Origin: Roseitranquillus sp963709765
Lineage (GTDB): Bacteria; Pseudomonadota; Alphaproteobacteria; Rhodobacterales; Rhodobacteraceae
Direction of reading: 5' to 3'
NCBI GenBank assembly: GCA_963709765.1
Contig: CAVPXL010000002.1
Span: forward strand, 62,001 to 126,000
Length of the DNA stretch: 64,000 nucleotides
The first letter of the stretch is position 1. Every line of letters begins with the position of its first letter. The position numbers were made by a program, and so were the translations under genes. Positions 50,074-58,180 of the stretch are shown piece after piece. A model generated the notes under the pieces. That model was not told where the DNA came from. It ran no database searches and worked only from the letters and a program-made list of their open reading frames with translations.

Positions 50074-50979
50074 TCAGGGGGTTGCCACGATGTGGCGCGG
50101 AACGATGCCGGCCGTACCGATGGCCGCGTCGATGTTTTCGCCCTTGAGGGCACCGTGACCGGTCACCAGGACAGTGCCCAGCCCCGCGGCCGCGCCGCCG
50201 AGGATATCGGTGTGCAGCGTGTCGCCCACCATGGCGATCCGCTCGCGCGGGATCTCTTGCAGCTTGCCCAGCGCCATGGCGAAGATCGCGGGAAACGGCT
50301 TGCCGAAGAATTCCGGCTCGACACCGGTCGCGTCGGCGAGACGGTGGGCGAAGTGGCCCGGTTCACGCGACAGGCCATTCTCGGTCGGCGCCACGATGTC
50401 CGGGTTGCCCACCAGCACCGGACGCGGATCCCGGCGCAGCGACGCCTCGAGCAGCGCCTGCCGCTGTTCGGTCCATTCCGAGGCTCCGAGGAACAGGAAC
50501 CCCTCTGCCCGGTCATAGGTCTCGGGATCTTCGCCCAGAAAATCGGCATCCAGCGCCTCGATCTCCTCCCGCCCGAAACGGGTGGAGGCTACCAGGCCCC
50601 AGTGCCGCGGCGGCTGATCCGCGAGATGCGCCAGAAGCGTATCGCGGCTCGAGACCACCTCGTCCTCGGTGAAGTCGAAGCCGAGCCGATGGTAGCGCGC
50701 CATGGCCAACCGCTTGGGATAGCCGGCCGCGTTCGTGACCACGATCAGCCGTTTGCCGCGAGCTCGGAGCTGGCGCATCCTCTCGACGGCGCCCGGGATC
50801 GCCGTCTCGCCGATATTCAACACGCCGAAGCTGTCGAGCAGGAAGGCATCGTACGCACCGGCGAGCGCCGCGAGGTCGGGCGCCGCCTGCGGCTCGCCGG
50901 AGAATACGGCGCGCGGCAGGCGTTGGCGCACGGCCTCGTAGGCGCCGAAGGCCCAGGCGGCGTCTGTCATGTCCCGCAT
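50074..50979 (-). CDS. HAD-IIA family hydrolase next to the phosphonate transporter
   Basis: The 301-residue protein is a HAD-superfamily class IIA phosphatase (NagD-like). Motif I reads LLDSFGVLNIG, with the nucleophile Asp49 but Phe51 in place of the usual second Asp. Motif II is VVTNAAG. The Lys motif and motif III lie in FFGKPFPAIF and AMVGDTLHTDILGGAAAG. The replacement of the second Asp is a known feature of some subfamilies (DxWG-type). It overlaps the second phnE (TGATG), so a role in releasing phosphate from imported esters is inferred. Confidence 0.85.
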   Translation of the reverse strand: MRDMTDAAWAFGAYEAVRQRLPRAVFSGEPQAAPDLAALAGAYDAFLLDSFGVLNIGETAIPGAVERMRQLRARGKRLIVVTNAAGYPKRLAMARYHRLGFDFTEDEVVSSRDTLLAHLADQPPRHWGLVASTRFGREEIEALDADFLGEDPETYDRAEGFLFLGASEWTEQRQALLEASLRRDPRPVLVGNPDIVAPTENGLSREPGHFAHRLADATGVEPEFFGKPFPAIFAMALGKLQEIPRERIAMVGDTLHTDILGGAAAGLGTVLVTGHGALKGENIDAAIGTAGIVPRHIVATP

Positions 50980-51794
50980 CAGATGATCGCGCCCCGCACC
51001 TTGGCCGAGACCCACTCGCTGATGACGACGGCGAACAGGATCACCAGCAGGATCAGCGAGACCTGCGGCCAGGCGAGGGTGTTCAGGGATGACGAAAGCT
51101 GCAGGCCGATCCCGCCCGCGCCGACCAGCCCAAGCACCGTCAACTCGCGGATGTTGATGTCCCAGCGAAAAACGGCGACGCCCGCGAAGGCCGGCATGAT
51201 CTGGGGAAGGATCCCGTAGGCCATGACCTGCCAGCGACTGGCGCCGGTGGCGGTGATCGCCTCGACCTGGGTTTCCTCGATCTCCTCGATGGCCTCGTAG
51301 AGCAGCTTGGCGCAGAACCCGATGGAACGGATCGCGATGGCGAGGATGCCGGCAAAGACGCCCGGCCCGATGATCGCGATCAGCAGCAGCGCCCAGATGA
51401 GCGAATTGATCGAGCGCGTGGAGACGATGATCAGGAGCGCGACCGGCCGGATGAAGTACCGCGACGGCGTGGTGTTGCGCGCCGCCAGAAACGCCACCGG
51501 CACCGCGAGGACGAGGGCGATGATCGTGCCCAGCGTCGCGATGTTCATGGTATCCCAGATCGGGATCCAGAGGTTGTCGATATAGGACCAGCGCGGTGGC
51601 GTCGCCCGGTCGAGGATGTCGCCCGCAATGCGCGGCGCGTCCCAGACGAAGAACCACGTCGTCGCCCCCGATATGCGGTTCCAGCACCAGACGAAGGCGG
51701 CGATGCCGAGCAGCCAGCCAGCCCAGCGCGTCAGCGCCTCGGACCGGGTGCGACGGCGCCAGACCGGACCGCCGGCGGTCTCGATCACCGGCAT
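50979..51794 (-). CDS. phnE: phosphonate ABC transporter permease PhnE (second copy)
   Basis: The 271-residue inner-membrane permease has about six helices and the ABC coupling motif in QVEAITATGASRWQVMAYGILPQ (EAA loop). The C-terminal IRELTVLGLVGAGGIGLQL is the PhnE signature. It starts at the stop of the first phnE (TAATG) and overlaps the HAD gene. Two different PhnE subunits probably form a heterodimeric channel. Confidence 0.92.
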   Translation of the reverse strand: MPVIETAGGPVWRRRTRSEALTRWAGWLLGIAAFVWCWNRISGATTWFFVWDAPRIAGDILDRATPPRWSYIDNLWIPIWDTMNIATLGTIIALVLAVPVAFLAARNTTPSRYFIRPVALLIIVSTRSINSLIWALLLIAIIGPGVFAGILAIAIRSIGFCAKLLYEAIEEIEETQVEAITATGASRWQVMAYGILPQIMPAFAGVAVFRWDINIRELTVLGLVGAGGIGLQLSSSLNTLAWPQVSLILLVILFAVVISEWVSAKVRGAII

Positions 51795-52615
51795 TACTGC
51801 ACCCTCGCCCGGACGATGCCCGAGAGGTATTCGAGCGCCATGACGACGCCGATGATCACGATCAGGATCGCGGCCGCGGTGTCGAATTCGTAGCGGTCGA
51901 AGGCGGTGTTCAGCGTGGCGCCGATGCCGCCCGCGCCAACCAGACCGAGGATCGCGCTTTCGCGAAAGTTGATGTCGATGCGGTACATGGACAGGCCGAT
52001 GAGACGCGGCATGACCTGCGGCTGCACGCCGTAATTGATCCACTGTATCCAGCGCGATCCGGTCGACCGGATCGCTTCGGCCTGCACACGGTCCATGCTC
52101 TCGATGTCCTCGGCCAGCAGCTTGGACAGGAATCCGATCGTCGCGAACGAGAGCGTCAGGAACCCGGCCAGCGGCCCGAAGCCGAAGATCGCCACCAGAA
52201 GGATCGCCACGATGATCTCCTGCAGCGCGCGGCTGAGCGCGACGATGCCCCGGCAGATCAGATAGACCGGCAGGGGCGCGATGTTGCGCGCGGCGCCAAG
52301 ACCGATGGGGATCGAGATGGCGATGCCGACGACCGAGGCCGCGACCGTCATCACGACGCTTTCGAGCAACCCTTCCCATATGTCGCCGGCGCGACTGACG
52401 AAATCGGGATGCGTGAAAGACATGATGAAGGCGCCGCCGCGGTCGAGGCCCTCGTAGACCCGCGACCAGTTCACCTCGACCGAGGCGATGGCGGCGACAA
52501 GGTAGATGCCGAACCCGATCGTCAGTGCCCAGCGCAGCCAGGCGCGGCGAATGAAGGGCGGCTTGCGCCAGGGCGTGCCGAGCAGCGTTTCCAGCTCGGT
52601 GCCGGACCGGCTCAT
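51794..52615 (-). CDS. phnE: phosphonate ABC transporter permease PhnE (first copy)
   Basis: The 273-residue permease has an N-terminal membrane helix, a periplasmic stretch (VNWSRVYEGLDRGGAFIMSF), then the core helices. The EAA loop reads RVQAEAIRSTGSRWIQWINYG, and FRESAILGLVGAGGIGATL matches PhnE. It begins inside the end of phnC (ATGA overlap at 52612-52615). Confidence 0.92.
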   Translation of the reverse strand: MSRSGTELETLLGTPWRKPPFIRRAWLRWALTIGFGIYLVAAIASVEVNWSRVYEGLDRGGAFIMSFTHPDFVSRAGDIWEGLLESVVMTVAASVVGIAISIPIGLGAARNIAPLPVYLICRGIVALSRALQEIIVAILLVAIFGFGPLAGFLTLSFATIGFLSKLLAEDIESMDRVQAEAIRSTGSRWIQWINYGVQPQVMPRLIGLSMYRIDINFRESAILGLVGAGGIGATLNTAFDRYEFDTAAAILIVIIGVVMALEYLSGIVRARVQ

Positions 52616-53425
52616 TGGGCGGCCTCGGGCTCGGTATCGGGGGCCGCGCCCTCCTCGTCCTCGATCTTGCGGATCGTCGCCTCCCAGTCCTCCTCGCCAT
52701 AGATCGTGGTCAGCACGTCGGGGGTGAGCGCCTCGGGCGGGCCGTCGAACTCGATGGCGCCGACGCGCAGGCCGATGACGCGCTGCACGAACATCTGCGC
52801 GAGCGCCACGTCGTGGATGTTGATGATCGCGGCCAGGCCCCGTTCGGCGCAAAGCTCGCAGATCAGGCGCATGATCTGCCGCGATGTCTTGGGGTCGAGC
52901 GACGCGGTGGGCTCGTCCACCAGAAGCAGCGCCGGGTTCTGGATCAGCGCGCGCGCGATGCCGACCCTCTGACGCTGACCGCCCGACAGCTCGTCGGCGC
53001 GCTTGTCGGCCATGGCGAGCAGACCGACGCGGTCGAGCAGACGGAACGCCTCGTCCACGTCCTTCTGCGGAAATCGGCGGGTGAAGCTGCGCCAGAACCC
53101 AACATAGCCGAGACGGCCGGAGAGGACGTTCTCCATCACGGTCAGCCGTTCGACCAGCGCGTATTCCTGGAAAGATCATGCCCATGCGGCGACGCTCGCG
53201 GCGCAGGGCGCCGGAACCCAGCGACGTCAGGTCGGTATCGCCGAGCCAGACCTTACCGGAGCTCGGCTCCACCAGCCGATTGATGCAGCGGATCAGGGTC
53301 GACTTGCCCGCACCCGACGGCCCGATGAGCGCCAGAACCTGCCCGTCAGGCACCTCCAGATCGACCGCCTTCAGCGCCTGGTCGCCGGTCTTGTAGGTCT
53401 TGACCAGCTTTTCAAGCCGCAGCAT
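52612..53425 (-). CDS. phnC: phosphonate ABC transporter ATP-binding protein PhnC, frame broken
   Basis: This is the ATPase of the phosphonate/phosphate-ester importer, about 270 residues. The first frame (from ATG 53425, with GGGGGAG upstream) carries Walker A LIGPSGAGKSTL and RRRMGMIF. An extra base near 53170 (ATCTTTCCAGG where ATCTTCCAGG is expected) breaks the frame. The other frame continues with MENVLSGRLGYV, the signature LSGGQRQRVGIARAL and Walker B LLLVDEPTASLD. It lies between phnD and two phnE genes. Confidence 0.9.
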
Positions 53426-53457
53426 CGACGCTCCCCCGTAGGTTTTCCCAAAGCGCA

Positions 53458-53485
53458 CGCGGCGGCCCGCCTCCGGGCCGCCGCG
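53458..53485 (-). repeat. strong hairpin between phnD and phnC
   Basis: A perfect 12-bp inverted repeat (CGCGGCGGCCCG and its complement) with a 4-base loop lies just past the phnD stop. There is no long T-run after it. Such hairpins between a binding-protein gene and its transporter genes usually stabilise the upstream mRNA or reduce read-through, giving more binding protein than permease. Confidence 0.6.
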
Positions 53486-53501
53486 ACAGTTTCTCAGCAG
53501 A

Positions 53502-54476
53502 TCACTGGCAGCTGTAGCTGACGTCGTTGGCCGCGTCGATCTTGCGGATCACGTCCCACTCGTCCTTGTAGGTGATCGGGATGAACTTGGCCTCGCCGTT
53601 CTTCTCGAACTCCTCCTGAAGCGAGGAGCCGTCCCACTCGAACTCGAAGAACGCGTCCTGGATCGCCTGCTGCAGCTCGGGCTTGAGGTTGTAGACCACG
53701 CCGTAACCGGTGGTCGGGAAAGTCTGCGACTTGTAGATCGAGACGATCTGATCCTCCGTGACCACATCGCGCTCGATCATCCGCTGCATGACCGAATTGG
53801 CGACCGATGCGGCCGGATAATCCTTGTTCGCGACTCCCAGGATCGAGTTGTCGTGCTTGCCCGAGAAGACCGGCTCGAAATCGCGATCGGCCTCCATGTC
53901 GAAGTCGGATTTCAGGATCGCCGACGGCGCCTTGAAGCCGGAGTTCGAGGTCGGGGAGGTGAAGGCCATCTGCTTGCCCTTGATGTCCTCGACCGTCTCG
54001 ATACCGGAGTCCGGATAGGTGATGATCTCCATCTCGTAGCCGAAGCTGTCGTCTTCGCTCGCCATGATGGTGAAGGGACGGAAGCCGGCGCAGTTCACGG
54101 CCAGCGGGTTCGACCCGGTGTTGAAGCCCGCAATGTGCAGGCGGCCCGAGCGCATCGCCTCGATCTGGGCGGCGTTCGACTGCACCGGGAAGAACTGCAC
54201 GCTCTTGCCCGTCTTCTCCTCGAGGAAGGTCAGGAAGTCGGCCCACGCCTCCTTGTAGACCGCCGGATCCTCGACCGGGGTGTAGGCGAAGATCAGCGTG
54301 TCGGGGTCGAGCTGCTCGCTTTCGTCCGCAGGCACGTCGGCGATCAGGTCGCCGTCGGTGTCGCAATAGCGTTCGTCGAGATCGCCGCGCTCGCAGTCCT
54401 GCGCCAAGGCGGCACCGCCCGTGACGGCGAGGCCAAAAGCCAGCGCCAGAGTGGACAAGGTCGATTTGTGGGTCAT
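53502..54476 (-). CDS. phnD: phosphonate/phosphate-ester-binding periplasmic protein PhnD
   Basis: The 324-residue periplasmic solute-binding protein has a signal peptide ending near AALAQ, then an unusual Asp-rich loop (DTDGDLIAD, residues 39-47) that resembles an EF-hand calcium loop. The PhnD fold follows, with TLIFAYTPVEDPAVYKEAW. The start at 54476 has GGGAGG 6 bases upstream. It is the first gene of phnDCEE. Ligand may be phosphonate or phosphite or a phosphate ester; the fold alone does not decide. Confidence 0.9.
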   Translation of the reverse strand: MTHKSTLSTLALAFGLAVTGGAALAQDCERGDLDERYCDTDGDLIADVPADESEQLDPDTLIFAYTPVEDPAVYKEAWADFLTFLEEKTGKSVQFFPVQSNAAQIEAMRSGRLHIAGFNTGSNPLAVNCAGFRPFTIMASEDDSFGYEMEIITYPDSGIETVEDIKGKQMAFTSPTSNSGFKAPSAILKSDFDMEADRDFEPVFSGKHDNSILGVANKDYPAASVANSVMQRMIERDVVTEDQIVSIYKSQTFPTTGYGVVYNLKPELQQAIQDAFFEFEWDGSSLQEEFEKNGEAKFIPITYKDEWDVIRKIDAANDVSYSCQ

Positions 54477-54542
54477 TTTGATCCTCCCTAAATCAGGGCG
54501 AGTTAACAAGGCGTCGCCACGCCTGACAATGGCGACCGTCGG

Positions 54543-55190
54543 TCAACCGATCACGGACAGAACCGCGTCCATGCGCGAGATCCTGTAATCGGGACGGAAA
54601 TCCTCGATCTCGCCACGCTGATAGCCGCCGTCGAAATAGATGAACGAAACGCCCGCCGCGCAAGCCGTGCGATAGTCCGTCTCGCTGTCGCCCACGTAGA
54701 TCGCGGTGGCGCGCGATACGCCCAGCCGCTCGACCGCCAGGTGCAGCGGCGCCGGGTCGGGCTTGCGCACATCGAGCGTGTCGCCGCCCACGATCACCTC
54801 GATTTCCAGGCCCAGCCGCCGCGCGATCTCGCGCGCGGGTCCTTCCGGCTTGTTGGTGCAGATCGCCATCGGGATGCCGCGCGTCTCGAGCGCTTTGAGC
54901 AGTTCCTCGACCCCGGGATAGAAGGTGGTGCGCGCCACGGGCTCGCGACCGTAATGGTCGAGGAAATGCGCAAGCGCGTCGAAGCCGTCCACAGCGCCCC
55001 CCGTTGCGTCCAGGCAGCGCTCGACCAGAACCCCCGTGCCCTTGCCGATGAAGGAGATCACCGTCTCCAGCGGCAGCGGCGCCCTGCCGATCTCGGCCAG
55101 CATCGCGTTGGCAGCCGCCTGCAGATCCGGCGCGCTGTCGATGAGTGTGCCGTCCAGGTCGAAGACGACGGCGCGGTGGGGGTTGTCCAT
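54543..55190 (-). CDS. gph: phosphoglycolate phosphatase
   Basis: The 215-residue HAD-superfamily hydrolase has motif I VFDLDGTLIDSAPDLQ, motif II ICTNKPEG, the Lys in RKPDPAPL, and motif III YVGDSETDYRTACAAG. This is the Gph pattern; the enzyme removes phosphoglycolate formed by DNA repair or RuBisCO oxygenation. It stands between phnD and the Na/Pi cotransporter. Other small phosphate esters are possible substrates. Confidence 0.88.
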   Translation of the reverse strand: MDNPHRAVVFDLDGTLIDSAPDLQAAANAMLAEIGRAPLPLETVISFIGKGTGVLVERCLDATGGAVDGFDALAHFLDHYGREPVARTTFYPGVEELLKALETRGIPMAICTNKPEGPAREIARRLGLEIEVIVGGDTLDVRKPDPAPLHLAVERLGVSRATAIYVGDSETDYRTACAAGVSFIYFDGGYQRGEIEDFRPDYRISRMDAVLSVIG

Positions 55191-55326
55191 GAAATAGCTC
55201 CGATTCCGGTCCAGCGGCGCACATGACCGAAGCGATGGGCGGACGCAATGCCGCGACGTCGGCCCGCTTGCGCCGTCTGATGCCGAAGCCTAGGGTGATC
55301 GTTCTTCTGTGGACCAAGTTTCTCAA

Positions 55327-56967
55327 ATGCTCGCCTTTCTTCTCAACGTCGCCGGAGCGGCGGCGCTGCTTCTCTGGGCCGTCAGGATGATCAGGACGGG
55401 GGTGGAGCGCGCCTTCGCCACGGAATTGCGCCGCGCCTTTCGCGGACTTGCCGACAATCCGGCCAAGGCCGCCCTGGTGGGGTCGAGCGCCGCGATCATG
55501 CTGCAGAGCGCGACGGCGGTCGCCCTTCTGGCGGCAGGCTTCCTCGAAAGCGGCACCGTCACCGCGATGATGGCGCTCGCCCTGATCGTCGGCGCCGATT
55601 TCGGCTCTGCGGTGGCCGCGCAGATCCTGCTCCTGCGGGCGGCCTGGATCGTGCCGCTCCTGATCCTCGTGGGCTTCGTTCTGTTCAAGCGCGGGCAAGG
55701 GCGCCGGCTTCGTCAGGTCGGGCGCGTCATCGTGGGGCTCGGCCTCGTCTTTCTGGCGCTCGACCTGATGCGTGCCGCAACGGCGCCGCTTGCCGCCATC
55801 CAGGGATTGGGGCCGGCGCTGGCCTATCTCGACGGCGATCCGCTGACGGCGTTCCTGCTTGGCGCGTTGCTGGCCTGGGCCATGCATTCGAGCGTCGCGG
55901 CGGTACTGACCTTCATCACCTTCGCGGCCGCCGGCATCCTGTCCGGCGGGGCGGCGCTGGCGCTGGTGCTCGGGGCCAATCTCGGCGGCGCGGCCATTCC
56001 GGTGACTCTCACGGCCGGCGCCGAGCCTGCGGTGCGGCGGATCATGCTCGGCAATCTGCTGGTGCGTGGCACGGGAGCGGCCGCGGCGCTGATCGCGCTC
56101 AATCTCGCGCCGGGGCTGGCGGGCTGGCTGGGCGAGACCGCCGCGCGGCAGGCGGCGATCGGGCACCTTGTCTTCAACGGCATCCTCGTTCTGCTGGCAC
56201 TGCCTCTGCTGGGGCGTGTCGCGCGCTGGCTGGAAATTCTGATGCCCGAGCGCACGCTCGACAGCGCACTCCATGCCCGCCCGAGCGCGCTCGACGAAGA
56301 GGCGCTGGCCCGCCCCGAGCACGCGCTCGCCTGCGCCAGCCGTGAAATCCTGCACATGGGCGAGGAGACCGAGGCGATGCTGGGCCTCGTCATGCCGCTC
56401 TTCGATGGCTGGGACGAAGCCACGGCCAATGCCATTGCCCAGCGGGAACGCGAACTGGACCGGCTCCACTTCGAGACCAAGCTCTACCTCGCCCGCCTGC
56501 ACGAAAAGGAGCTGGGCAGCGAGGTCACGCGCCGCTCGATGGACCTGGCCACGATCGCGACCAATCTGGAGGCCGCGGGCGACATCATTTCGGACGACCT
56601 TCTCAACATGGCGCGACGCCTGTCCAAGGAAGGGCTCGCCTTCTCGAGCGAAGGCCGGCGCGAGCTGTCGGATTTCCACGACCGGGTCCTGTCGAACGCG
56701 CAACTGGCCCTGAACGTGATGCTCACGGGCGACGTGGATTCCGCCCGGCAACTTGTCGAGGAAAAGGACCGCGTCCGCACCCTCGAGCAGACGCTGCAGT
56801 CGCGCCACCTGCAGCGCCTGCGCGTGGGGAGGCAGGAGAGCGTGAACACCTCGAACCTGCATCAGGAGACGCTGCGCGCGCTCAAGCAGATCAATACCGC
56901 CTTCACCATGGCCGCGTATCCGATCGTGGAAGAAACCGGCGGCCTGATGTCGAGCCGCCTCTCCTGA
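55327..56967 (+). CDS. Na/Pi cotransporter family protein with PhoU-like C-terminus
   Basis: The 546-residue protein has an N-terminal membrane domain of about 330 residues with two internally similar Na/Pi-cotransporter repeats (LVGSSAAIMLQSATAVALL and LLAWAMHSSVAAVLTFITF). A soluble helical C-terminal region of about 200 residues resembles PhoU. It probably imports or exports phosphate with sodium. I use the ATG at 55327; a GTG 18 bases upstream (55309) is in frame. It is divergent from gph. Confidence 0.87.
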   Translation: MLAFLLNVAGAAALLLWAVRMIRTGVERAFATELRRAFRGLADNPAKAALVGSSAAIMLQSATAVALLAAGFLESGTVTAMMALALIVGADFGSAVAAQILLLRAAWIVPLLILVGFVLFKRGQGRRLRQVGRVIVGLGLVFLALDLMRAATAPLAAIQGLGPALAYLDGDPLTAFLLGALLAWAMHSSVAAVLTFITFAAAGILSGGAALALVLGANLGGAAIPVTLTAGAEPAVRRIMLGNLLVRGTGAAAALIALNLAPGLAGWLGETAARQAAIGHLVFNGILVLLALPLLGRVARWLEILMPERTLDSALHARPSALDEEALARPEHALACASREILHMGEETEAMLGLVMPLFDGWDEATANAIAQRERELDRLHFETKLYLARLHEKELGSEVTRRSMDLATIATNLEAAGDIISDDLLNMARRLSKEGLAFSSEGRRELSDFHDRVLSNAQLALNVMLTGDVDSARQLVEEKDRVRTLEQTLQSRHLQRLRVGRQESVNTSNLHQETLRALKQINTAFTMAAYPIVEETGGLMSSRLS

Positions 56968-57117
56968 GCGCCGAGAGATCGGCCGGAGATGTCAGGGGAC
57001 GGCTTTCGCCCCTCGCGACCTTCGACAACAAAGCGCCTTCAGTTCCGTCCGCGATCGCCGCTCGCGGCGCAGGAATCTCCCGCCGCGCGGCTGCTCACGC
57101 CGTGACGTCTCGACCGT

Positions 57118-57906
57118 TCAAGGCCCGGCGACCGCCGGTTCGACAGTCCGCGAGATGACGACCGAGGTCTCCCACGTGGCGCAGCGCGCCGCCAGCGCAG
57201 GCGGCAGCGGACCGTCGGTAAATAACGCGTCGATCTCGCGCAGCGATGCGATCCGCACCGGCGCCGTGCGCTGGAACTTCGAGGCGTCGGCGACCAGGAA
57301 TGTCCGCCGCGCCTGTCGGATGATGGTCTGGCTCACCCCCACCTCGTGCATGTCGAAATCGAGCAGGTCCCCCTCCTCGTCGAGCGCCGAGCAGCCGATG
57401 ACCGCGAGGTCGAACTTGAACTGTCCGATCGCCTGGCTCGTCAGGTGCCCGACAAGCCCACCATCCGACCGCCTGAGCAATCCGCCGGCCAGCACCACGT
57501 CGAAATCCGACCCCTCGGCCAAAATGCGCGCGACGTTCATGTTGTTGGTGACCACCATCAGGTTGTGGTGCCGCAAGAGCTTTCGCGCCACCGCCTCGGT
57601 GCTGGTCCCGATGTTCAGAAAGACCGACGCGTCGTTCGGCACCCTCGCGGCACAAGCGGCGGCGATGGCGTCCTTTTCCGCCTCGTGGAGTCCGCGTCTG
57701 TCTTCGTAGCCGATGTTCGACGTGCCCGACGGGAGGATCGCGCCGCCATGAACCCGGTCTAACTTGCCCGCGTCAGAGAGCTCGGTCAGGTCGCGCCGGA
57801 TCGTCTGAGAGGTCACGCCGAAGCGCTCGGCCAGACCTTCGACCGTCACCTTCCCCTCTCGACGCGCGATCTCGAGGATCTCGGGCTGGCGAAAACTCTG
57901 TGACAT
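57118..57906 (-). CDS. glpR: DeoR-family transcriptional regulator, GlpR-like
   Basis: The 262-residue repressor has an N-terminal helix-turn-helix (KVTVEGLAERFGVTSQTIRRDLTELSDAG) and then the DeoR sugar-phosphate-binding domain (FLNIGTSTEAVARKLL, MVVTNNMNVARIL, VIGCSALDEEGDLLDFD). It most resembles GlpR, which senses glycerol 3-phosphate. The gene is divergent from glpD and the glycerol ABC operon, the expected arrangement. Start ATG at 57906; the in-frame ATG at 57978 is upstream of the HTH by 24 residues. Confidence 0.88.
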   Translation of the reverse strand: MSQSFRQPEILEIARREGKVTVEGLAERFGVTSQTIRRDLTELSDAGKLDRVHGGAILPSGTSNIGYEDRRGLHEAEKDAIAAACAARVPNDASVFLNIGTSTEAVARKLLRHHNLMVVTNNMNVARILAEGSDFDVVLAGGLLRRSDGGLVGHLTSQAIGQFKFDLAVIGCSALDEEGDLLDFDMHEVGVSQTIIRQARRTFLVADASKFQRTAPVRIASLREIDALFTDGPLPPALAARCATWETSVVISRTVEPAVAGP

Positions 57907-57963
57907 GAATGGCGACGCCTCCTCCCCGCGTTCTACAAGTTCAGCGTCAGAAAACAACATATA

Positions 57964-57983
57964 CGAACATTGATCCATGTTCG
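57964..57983. promoter_or_regulatory. palindromic operator candidate in the glpR-glpD promoter region
   Basis: CGAACAT-TGATCC-ATGTTCG is a perfect inverted repeat 58 bases upstream of the glpR start. Its half-sites are the same words (ATGTTCG, CGAACAT) that make up the E. coli GlpR consensus, though in the opposite order. It probably binds GlpR and allows self-regulation. Confidence 0.5.
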
Positions 57984-58084
57984 AACCGGCAAATCGGATC
58001 GGCTCGCGAAATTTCGATTACGACCAGACCCGCATTGTCGCAAGAATAGGACCGGAAAACCCCCGAGGCGGTAGTCAACCGCCG

Positions 58085-58106
58085 ATTTTCGATCAAAACC
58101 GAAAAT
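58085..58106. promoter_or_regulatory. second palindromic operator candidate, on the glpD side
   Basis: ATTTTCG-N8-CGAAAAT is a perfect inverted repeat 75 bases before the glpD start. A shorter palindrome, CGAAATTTCG, lies at 58007-58016. The related TTTCG/CGAAA words suggest several GlpR sites across this 274-base divergent region. Confidence 0.45.
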
Positions 58107-58180
58107 ACCCTCTTCATCCCGGCGCCGTCTTTGCCTAATGTGCCGCCCGGGAGCACTTGAGACGCCAGGGAGGGGACGCC

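Noticed and set aside
53139..53458. programmed +1 frameshifting in phnC
   Set aside because: The zero frame continues far past the junction with no stop or rare codon at the shift site, and the same kind of break occurs in eight other genes; sequence error is simpler.
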